A stretch of 64,000 bases of DNA from Symbiodinium natans (GCA_905221605.1 CAJNDS010000335.1:1621430-1685429); one strand, 5' to 3'. Positions 53,490 to 63,317 are shown, counted from the first letter of the stretch. Notes: generated by a model not told the origin, from the letters alone. Made by a program: numbers and translations.

Positions 53490-53563
53490 GAAGCCGTCGC
53501 CACAGCTTACGTGATTGTCGAGCTGCTCCTGTCAAGCAACTCTTGCTGCAAAGGGTCTTCGGG
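53490..53563 (+). CDS. Receptor exon, second TIR-like module
   Basis: CCAG|G acceptor. EAVATAYVIVELLLSSNS joins the preceding exon in phase 0 (FLT-EAVATAY). 3' boundary uncertain. Confidence 0.7.
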
Positions 53564-54009
53564 AACCCTAAACCCTAAACCCTAAACCCTAAACCCTAAA
53601 CCCTAAACTCCAAACCCCAAACCCTAAGCCCTAAGCCCGAAGCCTACAGGGCCGAGGTTCTGAGTTTGTGTCTATGAAGGTTTCTTGGAGGCGCGGGGGA
53701 CTTAGTGACATAAGTTGAAGCCTTGCAAGTGCCCGAAAAGAGACCCAACTCTACTGATTGCTTAAGAACCCCCCCCAAAAAAAAAATGAAAAACAGCAAC
53801 AACCTCCTTCTAAGGGTAATATAGGCATAAGTAGTTTTTATGTTTGGGGTTTCTTACGCAAATAGTAGAACTGGGGTTATCCTACGTGTGAACTCTACTT
53901 AACAACGGCACGCTAAGCTCCCCGGATCCTCCAAGTAAACTTGTGGTCCTTCTGCGTGCCCGTTTCACTAAACCCTACACCCTGAACCCTAAAACCTAAA
54001 CCCTAAACC

Positions 54010-54142
54010 CTAAGACTCCGTGTTTGAGCGGCCCCTGTCCTGGCCGGCTTCCTCGCCCTTCCTCTTTCAAAACGGTCCTCCCAGATGTCAACATGTGCTT
54101 GGATCACTGCAAGAGGCCCCTGCTCGCTGCATATGGGGCGCC
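54010..54142 (+). CDS. Weak exon candidate
   Basis: Open frames SVFERPLSWPASSPFLFQ and VNMCLDHCKRPLLAAYGA overlap in different phases. Coding texture without a clear boundary. Confidence 0.25.
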
Positions 54143-54241
54143 GGTTTTAGGGTTTAGGGTTTAGGGTTTAGACTGAAAGATTCAGAAATGTTCCATGAGT
54201 CGCACTATGGGTCCTCGTATCAGGTAACAGAACAGTCCTTG

Positions 54242-54330
54242 GGTTTAGGGTTTAGGGTTTAGGGTTTAGGGTTTAGGGTTTAGGGTTTAGGGTTTAGGGT
54301 TTAGGGTTTAGGGTTTAGGGTTTAGGGCTC
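54242..54330. repeat. Telomere-like array, TTTAGGG orientation
   Basis: About 12 units. Confidence 0.95.
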
Positions 54331-54489
54331 AGGGTGCAGGGATGCTGCAGCAAAGACCCAGAGCAGGGCCGGAGTCCCTCTTTGGGATGCCGTATAAGCC
54401 CCTTTAAGCCAAAAAGCATACCCTTGTTTGATTCCTAGGTCACTCTTGGCTCTAGCCCTAAACCCTAAACCCTAAACCCTAAGCCCTGA

Positions 54490-54600
54490 AACGTTGCAGT
54501 CTGCTGGGGATCTGAGGCACCGCGGCGCGCTACAATGCCCCCTTGGTTCTGAAGAAGGGCGATGGCATTCCAGAGAACTTCCAGACGCTGTGCACCCCTC
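54490..54600. other. Open GC-rich segment, strand unclear
   Basis: The minus frame reads RLEVLWNAIALLQNQGGIV and the plus frame is also open. No splice support, so not called. Confidence 0.25.
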
Positions 54601-55017
54601 AGCCCTAAACCCCTCAACTCCAGGGGTTTAGGGTTTAGGGTTTTGGGTTTAGGGTTTACCCTAATCAAAGGAAGAATATGGAGCCTAGAAAAAGCGTGCC
54701 CCTATCATATAAGCGGTTGCGGTTGGGTCGGTGAGTGGCTGGTGAGTGGCATGTGAGGCACATGTGAGGGGATGTCTCGGGGAAGAGCAAATGAGAAGCT
54801 TGTAAAGTCAAAAAGGGCTGAGGCTTGGCTATCCTGTGTAAGCATGTTTTTGCGTCGACCCTGTCTTTGAGTAAGCTCTCGTGAGAATTCAACCCGATCC
54901 AGGGTTAGTCAGGGCCCCGTTTTTTTGTCAGTCGAACGGGCGCAGCATTCGTCACGCAAGCTCTCGTCGCTCGAACTCCAAGACCAGGCCCGCAGAAGGC
55001 TCGAAGCAGCCAGAGGC

Positions 55018-55215
55018 CCGTAAGTGGCTCGCGAATGGCTCTATATAGGCTTGTAAGTGGCGCGAAGGCCCATGAGGGGCCCGTAAGTTCGCAAGGGGCC
55101 TGAGCGGCACGTAAGCGGCATGTAAGTGGCATGTAAGCGGCACGTAAGTGGCCGTAAGTGGCGCGTAAGTGGTAAGTGGCACGTAAGTGGCACGTAAGCA
55201 GCCCGCAAGTTGCCA
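55018..55215. repeat. Short tandem repeats containing GTAAGTGGC
   Basis: Roughly 10-15 bp units with GTAAG(T/C)GGCA(C/T). Looser copies (GTGAGTGGC) start near 54730. Minus-strand frames translate it as a Pro-Leu-Thr repeat and are artefacts. Confidence 0.8.
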
Positions 55216-55280
55216 AGGGTCCCCGTAGGAGGCCCGTGTTGAAGCCCGCACAAACCTGTGCAGGAGACCCATGCAGCATC

Positions 55281-55452
55281 TGCCAAAAAACACCAGAACT
55301 TAGAAGTCAGGCAGCCTGCTCTTAGCCTCTCCCTGAAAAACACCAAAGGTTACGTACTCTCCTTACCCACACGACCTGATCTTACATAGCCTCTCCTTGA
55401 AAAACACCTAAACTTACATACTCTCCTTACCCAAGGGACCCGATCTTATGTG
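55281..55452. repeat. Tandem ~65-bp repeat
   Basis: CCTCTCC(C/T)TGAAAAACACC and ACTCTCCTTACCCA occur twice at about 65-bp spacing, with a third partial copy. Confidence 0.7.
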
Positions 55453-55554
55453 ACAGGGGCACGCTTTTTATAGGCTCCGGAAGCTTCCTTTGACCTAAAC
55501 GCCAAACCGCTTTGCTTTCCGGTCCCTTTGGAAGTGTCGAGTTTAGGGTTTTCG

Positions 55555-55653
55555 GTCAGAGGTGGGTAGTTTCCTTTCTAGGAGTCTTACAACGAAGTAA
55601 ACCTGGTACTCTGTATAAGCGTCCTACATATACTCTGCAACTACCCACCTGAC
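55555..55653. mobile_element. Inverted-repeat element
   Basis: GTCAGAGGTGGGTAGT and ACTACCCACCTGAC at the ends of 99 bp. Confidence 0.6.
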
Positions 55654-56084
55654 ACCTTCGTTCACTTAGGAGGTCGACACGGAGACGAAGCCCCCCCACT
55701 ACCTTACTAACTACAAAACGACAAGTCATCTGCGTCACTCTTCCTGCACAATTAGATCCTTAGCCCTTTTGGACCCGAAACCCTGCACCCTAAACCCGAA
55801 ACCCGAACCCTAAACACTGTAAATAATAATGGCCGTTCGTAACCTTAAAAGCAATCATTAGTAACCACCCATCTCACGGCGCTAAGGGACCTAAATTCTA
55901 CCCTAAACCCTGAACCCTGACCCTAAACCCTATACCATAAACCCTAACCCTAAACCCTAAACCTTACATGTTTGCTGGCCTTAGCGTGTAGAGTTTAGGG
56001 TTAAATCAGTTGAGAGCTGAGACTGGGTACCAGAACAAGATAACCCCAAAAGAGCTGCACATTGACTTTAGGGCTTGGGGTTTA

Positions 56085-56222
56085 AGCATGTATATATGTA
56101 TGTATATATATATGTGTGTATGTATATGTATATGCGTATATATTTGTATATACATATATATATATATATATGTGTGTATGTATGTATGTATGTTTATGTG
56201 TGTATATATATATATATATTCA

Positions 56223-56261
<39 letters not shown>

Positions 56262-56300
56262 GTTATGTGTGTATATATATATATTCTATATGTAGATATA
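56085..56300. repeat. TA/TG-rich microsatellite
   Basis: Alternating (TA)n with TGTG and GTAT runs. Translations are artefacts. Confidence 0.95.
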
Positions 56301-56411
56301 AAAATCTGGTCAAGGGTAACCCCACCCCGCCCCCCCCCCCCCCCCTCCTCCCTGCCCCACTTTCCGAGTGCGGTGTTGTGGTTTTGGGGTTTTGGTCGCC
56401 ACCTATACCCT

Positions 56412-56655
56412 ACACTCTAAACCCTAAACCCTAAACCCTAAACCCTAAACTCTAAACCCTAAACCCTAAACCCTAAACCCTAAACCCTAAACCCTAAACC
56501 CTAAACCCTAAACCCTAAACCCTAAACCCTAAACCCTAAACCCTAAACCTAACCCTAAACCCTAAACCCTAAACCCTAAAAACCCTAAACCCTAAACCCT
56601 AAACCCTAAACCCTAAACCCTAAACCCTAAACCCTAAACCCTGACCCTACCCTAA
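56412..56655. repeat. Telomere-like array, CCCTAAA orientation
   Basis: About 34 units with rare variants. Confidence 0.97.
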
Positions 56656-56666
56656 ACCCAGCTAAG

Positions 56667-56712
56667 GAAATCACTGCTCATTTGCTCTTCTGGCTGCCGC
56701 ACGGCTTAGCTT
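56667..56712 (+). CDS. Possible receptor exon
   Basis: TAAG|G acceptor, EITAHLLFWLPHG, directly after the CCCTAAA array. Boundary and assignment weak. Confidence 0.3.
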
Positions 56713-56733
56713 TTGCCCCTTAAACCCTCAATC

Positions 56734-56834
56734 TTGGGATATTCCCCCTTGCACTACTAGTCCGTAATAGGGATTCTAGCACCCCCGACTATAATCCCTA
56801 TTAAGGACTGTCAGTATAAGGGTGAAAATCCCAA
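56734..56834. mobile_element. MITE-like family 3, copy 4
   Basis: TTGGGATATTCCCCCTT and AAGGGTGAAAATCCCAA ends, with inner arms AATAGGGATT and AATCCCTATT. The best-preserved hairpin of the family. Confidence 0.7.
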
Positions 56835-57084
56835 CTTCAATCCTAAATCTGTTGGCCTTCTTGGGTGTATTGAGCTTCGTAAGCCGGTAGCTCAAGAGTG
56901 GTGTTTTCCCGAATTAAAACTACAGGGACCAGAAGCATCCCTCTGTTCCAGGCTCTTGATAAACTCTAAAACCCTAAACCCTAAACCCTAAACCCTAAAC
57001 TAAGGCACCCCAGCGAAGAGGGGATTTGGTTTCCAAACCCTGAGCCCCAAAGCCTAAATCCCCAAACCACTAAGAGTTCAGGCT

Positions 57085-57190
57085 TTAGGGTTGAGCCCTA
57101 AAACCCTAAAACCCTAAAACCCTAAAAACCTAAAAACCTAAAACCCTAAAACCCTAAAAACCTAAAAGCCTACAACCCTAAAACCCTGAG
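57085..57190. repeat. 8-bp variant array CCCTAAAA
   Basis: About 12 units of CCCTAAAA with CCTAAAAA variants. Confidence 0.9.
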
Positions 57191-57315
57191 GCCACTGAAC
57201 CCACAAGCTCAAGCCTAAGCACGGAGTGCTCTCCAGTTCTCTACTGCGATCTTAGGTCCGTACTTGGAGGGGGCACTTCGTGAGTAGGGTTTAAGGTTTA
57301 GGGTTCAGGTCTTGA

Positions 57316-57522
57316 GTCCCTAAACCCTAAACCCTAAACCCTAAACCCTAGGCCCTAAACCCTAAACCCTAAACCCTAAACCCTAAACCCTAAACCCTAA
57401 ACCCTAAACCCTGAACCCTGAACCCTGAACCCTGAACCCTGAACCCTGAACCCTGAACCCTAAACTCCCTAAACCCTAAACCCTAAACCCTAAACCCAAA
57501 CCCTAAACCCTAAACCCTAAAC
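57316..57522. repeat. CCCTAAA array with embedded CCCTGAA block
   Basis: Ordinary units, then seven consecutive CCCTGAA units (about 57410-57458), then ordinary units again, up to an exon acceptor. Confidence 0.95.
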
Positions 57523-57526
57523 CCAG

Positions 57527-57635
57527 GCTTTGAGTCTGAAGACTTGGCCACTTGGCTCATTGACCTTGCCCCGCTTCGGCCGTCCATCATTCCGATCATC
57601 GCTGAGCCCGGCTTCGCAGTTCCCTGGCTGTCAGG
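57527..57635 (+). CDS. Receptor exon, second TIR-like module
   Basis: CCAG|G acceptor. FESEDLATWLIDLAPL then RPSIIPIIAEPGFAVPW, matching a late strand of the second module (VPVxxDxxFxFP in relatives). The donor is within GGGTTTACGG. Confidence 0.8.
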
Positions 57636-58292
57636 GTTTACGGTTTAGGGTTCGGGGTTTAGGGTGTAGGGTTTAGGGTTTGGGGTTTAGGGCTTAGGGT
57701 TTAGGATTTCCTAAACCCTAACCCTAAACCCAATACTCTATACTTGAGAAATCCCTGAGCCATCAACGCTACAAACCCTAAAGCCTAGACCCCAAACCCT
57801 AAACCCTAAACCCTAAGTTGGGACCCATGCATGATCTTTATGTTGCGACACTTGAAGCCTAAAGAGTGAATGGCTGGTAGAACTGATTCCGGTAGGGTTT
57901 GGGGTTTGGGGTTTGGGGTTTAGGGTTTAGGGTTTACGGCTTAGGGAAACTTATACTGCAAAGATGTCGGTTCATGCACAAAGCCCTCCAATTGATCTGC
58001 ACCTCAAAATCTCAAAATGACCTGCTCAGGTTCAACAAATGGGGTTTTCCGAAGTTAGCGGGTGCCCTTTGGGGGTCCCTTTACTTAGCGGTATAAAAGG
58101 GGTACGGGGTACCGCTCTTCTGGGACATGCCCAAAATTGCAGGGGGACTTACCAACAACTTGCAATTGCAAACTCAAAATTGGAGGGGACCCTGAACAAG
58201 GCCTTTCAACGCGCTTAGACGGAGCCCATTTTGTCCAGTGAGTCAGTGCCATGAGCCTTCAAGTATTGTGGATCATTTCAGGGTTCAGGACC

Positions 58293-58510
58293 CTAAGGCC
58301 TAAACCCCAATAAAACCAGCGCCCCTTTCGTAGTTTTGGGCACCCGGGAGACCAAATGAAGCCTGTAATTGAGATCCCATACCCGAGGCCCTATACACTT
58401 GTAAATGCCATAAAGAGCCATGACCGTAAACCCAAACCACAAGCCCCAGACCCCAGACCCCAAAACCCAAACCCCAAACTCCAAACCCCAATCCCTAAAC
58501 CCTAAACCCT
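58293..58510. other. Intronic sequence
   Basis: Degenerate CCCAAAC-type repeats and unique sequence. No coding support. Confidence 0.4.
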
Positions 58511-58559
58511 AATTCCGTTCGTTTCATCCCCGAAAAGGGGGAGTTTGAGAATGCGCCAG

Positions 58560-58645
58560 GTTCCTACGGAGCCCTTCGAGCGCGTAGCTGCTGGACTAGC
58601 CGGAGCTCTGACGAAGACGCAGCTGCCTGGTATAGGGCTCACGAG
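58560..58645 (+). CDS. Receptor exon, second TIR-like module
   Basis: CCAG|G acceptor. [18 protein letters not shown] fits the helix after the FxxP strand. The donor may be GTATAG at 58630 or lie near 58646. Confidence 0.6.
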
Positions 58646-59153
58646 GTTTAGGGTTTAGGGGTTCGGGTTTAGGGGTTTAGGGGTTTATGGCGGGTCGTTA
58701 GCGTTTAGAGCTTCGGGCTTACGTAGTTTAGGCTTCGAGTTGAGGGGTTCTGGGTTTTTGAGTGGCGGGTGGGGAGGGGGGGCGAGGTTTCCCCGAGGTT
58801 TCCCACCCAAGACTGTCCTACTCAGCTGGCACGGGCTGTCCCAAACCCGAAAGTAAAGCTCAGGGATTTGTGCATCATTGAAGCGGGGTTCATTTGGAAT
58901 GGTGTGGAAGTTCTATGTGCGCTAATCCCATTTCAGCCCATAGAATTGTTAACGTTTATAGGGCCCCCAGACCCACCCCCCCAGCACATTCCTCAATTGT
59001 CATGAGAACTGTACTCCCTGGTTCTTTGTGGGGAATTCGGATCCTAGGTAGGATAAAGGGGCCCTGAAAAGGGAGCCCTCTGAACCCTCTTCTGGCTCTC
59101 TTAAAGAGGGACCTTATTGAGAGGGTCTATATCCGCAAGTGTCCCCCTAATCC

Positions 59154-59277
59154 TACAAGGAGGGGGCCCCTAGTTATAAGTGGAGTTATAAGAGCCCTAA
59201 ATTGGGTTATAAGGATCCTAAATTAGGTTATAAGTCCCTTAACTACAGTTAGTATAGAAAGGGGGCCCCTCCTTGTA
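59154..59277 (+). mobile_element. MITE-like family 1, copy 4
   Basis: 124 bp with the same ends as copy 1. The interior is almost identical to copy 1 at 367-490, though 58 kb away. Confidence 0.8.
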
Positions 59278-59674
59278 TCCCCTAAAGTGGCGAATAGGGA
59301 GTTAATTTCCCGCGCATCTTGTCCTGGAAGGGATTCCATAGAGAACCTCATTCGCTCATTCTTCATTAGGAGCCAGGAAGCCCACACGCTAAGCTCCTAA
59401 ACCCTAAACCCAAATCTAAACCCTAAACCCTAAACCCCTCAACCCTAAACCCTAAACCCTAAACTCCTCAACCCCGATGGGATGCTGGAGTCTTTCGGCC
59501 GTGTGGGGTGGACGTGCGGCGGAGTTGGCGAAAAGGACTTAAGATCCAGGTTGCAGTTCTTTCTTTTTCGAGCCCTAAACCCCTAAACCCTAAACCCTAA
59601 ACCCCTAAACCCGAAACCCCAAACCGCAAAACCCTACAAGCCCTAACATCTCTACGCCCAGACCGAGGTTGCAG

Positions 59675-59745
59675 AGCTACGCTGAGATCATCGGCGGGGT
59701 TTTTCAAGAGATCGCTACCGTTTTCACGCCTCAGTCGTACCTTGG
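59675..59745 (+). CDS. Receptor exon, last segment of second TIR-like module
   Basis: GCAG acceptor. IIGGVFQEIATVFTPQ then SYLG, resembling the FxxIAxxFxP ending of the module. GT donor at 59746 (GTGCTT). Confidence 0.75.
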
Positions 59746-59862
59746 GTGCTTTCTGAGAGGCTCTAAGCCAATCCCCGGCCCTAGCCTCTAGCCTCTGTTG
59801 AGGGGTTTGGGCTTGTAGGGCCCCATACGACACCGTTTATGCTGTTATTTCTTTCGGGGCAG

Positions 59863-59940
59863 GAGCTGTCCTCGGACGCATGGCTGTATAAGGGAGTGCT
59901 GCGATCTGCAGAGCTGAAATTGTCAAGTGTCAAATCATCC
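59863..59940 (+). CDS. Receptor C-terminal exon candidate
   Basis: GCAG|G acceptor. ELSSDAWLYKGVLRSAEL. The frame stays open into the C run and beyond, so the end is not defined. Confidence 0.45.
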
Positions 59941-60126
59941 CCCCCCCCCCTCCAAATCAAGTCCCAGGTGGAGGGTGTAATGGAGTTTCGGGTTTGAGGG
60001 CTTTTGAGGTTCCAAGAGAGCTTACAGATGGTGCTACACGGCGACGCAGAGCGCTCCATAACCCTCTCCTCGATTCCGCTGCTGCTGGTGCTCTTATACT
60101 GTATGTAGACCTGAGTTGCGCCACAC

Positions 60127-61338
60127 ATGCGACGCTTCACTTCCTTAATTGGGAAGCTTCCAAGCTCGTACTCGTACACGTGGCCCCTGCAGCTGCGGTG
60201 GATTTCGGGTACATGGCAGGTGAGCTCTCACGGACGGGTTCAAAACTCCAAGGGTTGGATTAGTTCCGGTTCCTTGAAGTGCTCTGGGTATTGTTGCGTG
60301 CGCATCGGAGCGCATAGCTACTACGTGCACCGCCTCGTTGCCGCTGCGTTTCTGGATCCTTCACAAGATCCGCGGTGTTGGCAGGTAAACCACTGTGATG
60401 GAAATCCTTCGAACAACCATGCGGCCAATTTGCAATACGTGACCCCTTCTGATAATTTGAAGCATGCGTGGGCAACCAACTCGAATCGGAAGTGTGCAGC
60501 CTCAAAGCTTGGCAAGGCGGTGGAGTGGCGACGGCTGGGAGATGAGGCCTGGGTCTGGTGTGCATCGCAAGCAAAGGCTGGAAGGCTTTTGGACGTATGG
60601 CCGGCCTCGATCTCCCAAGCCTGTCGAGGTTTGGTGAAGAAGTGTAGAAGCAAACTGGGCGATGAAGTGTACGAGTTCAGGAGACCTGAACATGTCGACC
60701 GTGGCGACGCTCCCTCTGATGAGATCTGGCGACACGCTGCATACGTCGGTGATCATGCTGACCTCATTTGTAACCTCATGGTGAGCAGCCACGGACGGGT
60801 TTCACAGTGCTTACATGGCAGAGACGTCATGAGCTTTGGCACACGACGAAGAAACGGATATTTCGTGGTCACGAAGGGAGGACGGTACATGCAGGTGCAC
60901 CGCCTGGTTGCCGCAACATTCCTCGGCCAACCAAGCTCGCCAGAGCTACACGTAAACCACAAAGACTTGAACCGCGGAAACAACCACGTGAACAATTTGG
61001 AATATGTAACACGGTCTGAGAATGTGAGGCACGCTTTCATGCATCGAGCAGGATGGCAACGCCCAAGGATTGGCAAAGCGGTCCGAGTACGACTTCGGTC
61101 AGGTACGGGGGCTTGGCAGGAGTTTGCCTCAATCAAAGCTGCAGCCTCTTATACAGGATTGGATCCAACACGGATTTCTCTTTTATGCAATGGCCGAGAT
61201 GATAATGCAGGCTGGGAAGTCCGGTTTGCCTTTCAAAACACGTTCCCTGGTGAAGAATGGCGACCCGTGCGGCTTGACGGTGCACGGTGTGCTCAGGTCA
61301 TGCCAAAAGGTCGTCGACAGGTCGAGGTACTGCAATAG
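60127..61338 (+). CDS. Double NUMOD4-HNH-NUMOD1 homing-endonuclease-like protein
   Basis: 403 codons with no intron. Two tandem modules: residues about 25-115 (VSSHGRV, then VHRLVAAAF, VNHCDGNPSNN and NLQYVT) followed by a NUMOD1-like DNA-binding helix region to about 185; and residues about 218-303 (VSSHGRV, VHRLVAATF, VNHKDLNRGNN, NLEYVT) followed by a second NUMOD1-like segment to about 370. HNH His and Asn residues are present in both copies. Such proteins are usually mobile-intron endonucleases in phages and organelles; expanded nuclear families occur in dinoflagellates. The start could be further upstream because the frame before the ATG was not resolved. It lies in a stretch free of telomere-like arrays. 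Confidence 0.85.
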   Translation: MRRFTSLIGKLPSSYSYTWPLQLRWISGTWQVSSHGRVQNSKGWISSGSLKCSGYCCVRIGAHSYYVHRLVAAAFLDPSQDPRCWQVNHCDGNPSNNHAANLQYVTPSDNLKHAWATNSNRKCAASKLGKAVEWRRLGDEAWVWCASQAKAGRLLDVWPASISQACRGLVKKCRSKLGDEVYEFRRPEHVDRGDAPSDEIWRHAAYVGDHADLICNLMVSSHGRVSQCLHGRDVMSFGTRRRNGYFVVTKGGRYMQVHRLVAATFLGQPSSPELHVNHKDLNRGNNHVNNLEYVTRSENVRHAFMHRAGWQRPRIGKAVRVRLRSGTGAWQEFASIKAAASYTGLDPTRISLLCNGRDDNAGWEVRFAFQNTFPGEEWRPVRLDGARCAQVMPKGRRQVEVLQ

Positions 61339-62240
61339 AGGGGCTTATTCCTTTGACCGAGTGCTTCCTTGTACAGTCCCTACATAGGTACGCTATATAA
61401 GCTTCCCAAGTCGAAGTTCTAAAGGAGGCACCCCATGCATGCACAATTGCCGGCCTCGAGTTGCTCGTCTTGTGTTTCGAGACAAGCATGGCTACTTGGC
61501 GGCTGCTTGCTTCACTAAAGCCCTTCTCTTTCTGGTGCTGCTTGGACCGAATGCTATTCAAAGACAACCCGACACACCATGATGCCAAATCACGGGCGAT
61601 CCTCAGCCAAACATGGAGGATGCAGTAAGGGGCTGAAGCATACAGTTGATCTGGGTTGCCGAGGACGCCAGGTAGTAGCCGTATTCCCTACTTTTTGTGG
61701 GTGCGGGGTTCCCTGAACACCCCCAGCCCTTCTTCTTTTCTCCTTAGGTTGCTGGGAGCCTTGTTTCGTTGAGCTTCAGCTCGGGCAAATTGAGCTGAAA
61801 GGTCAATGAGTGATTCGACTCAAAGCATCCAAAGCCTCTATGAGCCTCCTCTTGTCAGCCCCGGACCTTGAACAGTAGACCGTGCCGGATACTCGGAGGT
61901 TCATGGGGACTAGGGTAGAAGTGGCTTTTGCTTTTGGAGCGGGGGCATCTAAGGGGCTTTCAAGTGTGTTGTAACCCTTCGGGTACCCAGCAAAGCTCCC
62001 AAAGGCAGGGACACATCGAAATCGAGCTGTGAGCCCGCAAGTTTCAATCCGGTTTAGGTGTAAACTTAGGGCAAGATGTTGAACAATGTCTTCAAGATCA
62101 TCTCATTTTCTGGAGCTTCGGTTTCTTTTCTTGGGGTGTAGGATGTATTGTTTGGCCGCCGGGCTTCTGTCCCAGTGCAAACGACACTGTGACCTTTCGG
62201 CAAGCCTTTTGTCAGAGAAGCCCTGAAGCCTATAACCCCA
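61339..62240. other. Intergenic sequence without telomere-like arrays
   Basis: Ordinary unique sequence of mixed composition downstream of the HNH gene. No convincing frame or RNA. Confidence 0.5.
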
Positions 62241-62314
62241 AATCCCAAACGCTGAACCCTAAACCCTAAACCCTAAACCCTAAATGGCCAAGCTCGTAAT
62301 TTTCGTACTTCAAG

Positions 62315-62411
62315 GTACTCCAGCTCGGAGGAGGACCTGGAGCTGCGCGTCAAGCAGATCGCCTTCCGACTACAGTCGAAAAGCTCCTGGGGCGACAATT
62401 CGGCTTCAGGG
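62315..62411 (+). CDS. Exon of unidentified gene
   Basis: CAAG|G acceptor. YSSSEEDLELRVKQIAFRL then QSKSSWGDNSAS. Strong coding texture. Donor GTTAGG at 62412. TTTAGGG repeats follow and CCCTAAA repeats precede, as for receptor exons. No family recognised. Confidence 0.55.
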
Positions 62412-62497
62412 GTTAGGGTCAGGGTTTAGGGTTTAGGGTTCAGGGTTTAAAATAGGGCACCCCTTTTATTCCTCGGTTACTCTTGTTTCTAGGTATT

Positions 62498-62616
62498 GTG
62501 TGTATATATATATATATTATGGTAGTGTATATATATATACACATGTATATCTATGATGTGTACGTACCGTTATCTCTTCATATATATATATATTATATAC
62601 ATATATATATATATAT

Positions 62617-62662
<46 letters not shown>

Positions 62663-62670
62663 TATATGTA
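62498..62670. repeat. TA microsatellite
   Basis: Long alternating TA tracts with CATA and GTAT interruptions. Confidence 0.95.
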
Positions 62671-63317
62671 TATATACGAGGACATCAGTATCGATATTTA
62701 TGTATGGACACGTTGGTTGTCCACATAGTTCGTCTTTCGCTAGCGAGTCTCATGTTTCCATACTCATACTAAGAATCGCGCATGCTGCATTTTTCCCACT
62801 GGGTTCAGCGTGTCCCGCGAGTCTCAGGTTCTGGGCGTTTAGGGTTGAGGGTTTTTTCGGGTTTGGGTTTGGGGATTAGGTTTTAGGGTTTAGGCAGTTA
62901 AAGACTTTGAGGCGTCGACGGGGCTTAAAGAGCTCAGGGATTGGGCTCAAGGGTATAGAGTGCATTCTGGTTGAGGATGTAAAATCTGTGGTGCTTCAGT
63001 AGTCACCACATGGAAGTTGAATGGTGACATTTCGAAACCCGAAGCCCTATCTGCCCGACTACCTAGATCCTAGCCCCAAAACCTTAAGCCCGTACAGCCC
63101 GAGGCCTTTGCACCCCTAAATCCTAAACCCGAACCCGAGATTATTTCGAAGGGTTGCTGAAGAGCTTCCACTGGTAGCGTAGGAAAATCTGAAAAGTATT
63201 ATTGTGCTAAACCTTCATGGTTTAGGGGATTTCTTTCAACCGACCCTATTCCAAACTTGAACCCAAGTCCCCGAATTCCTCCAGACCCCAATGGGGTTTT
63301 TGTTCTCGGGTCCTAGA

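Larger units (their letters stand above)
1215..59940 (+). other. Span of giant split gene: OpuAC / GCC2-GCC3 / multi-TM / TIR-like receptor
   Basis: This entry joins about 43 short exon candidates listed separately. In order they encode an ABC-type substrate-binding (OpuAC-like) ectodomain, Cys-rich ephrin-receptor-like (GCC2/GCC3) modules, several hydrophobic helices, then a TIR-like cytoplasmic region containing FLSHHK, TFLDTDNL and KWCIGEI. This layout matches a large receptor family I recall from dinoflagellate gene models (family knowledge, not searched). Junctions that close exactly include 10837/10965, 11033/12125, 25658/26439, 46797/48269, 49813/50161 and 50270/50364. Several others are one base out or lack an exon, notably between 29.3 and 44.3 kb and between 53.6 and 57.5 kb. 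The start lies upstream or is unseen. Ligand and function are unknown. It could instead be two adjacent genes split near 29-44 kb, although the membrane exons on the two sides complement each other. Confidence 0.6.

Noticed and set aside
54905-55346. Minus-strand frames with Pro-Leu-Thr repeats
   Set aside because: Translation of the GTAAGTGGC tandem repeat.
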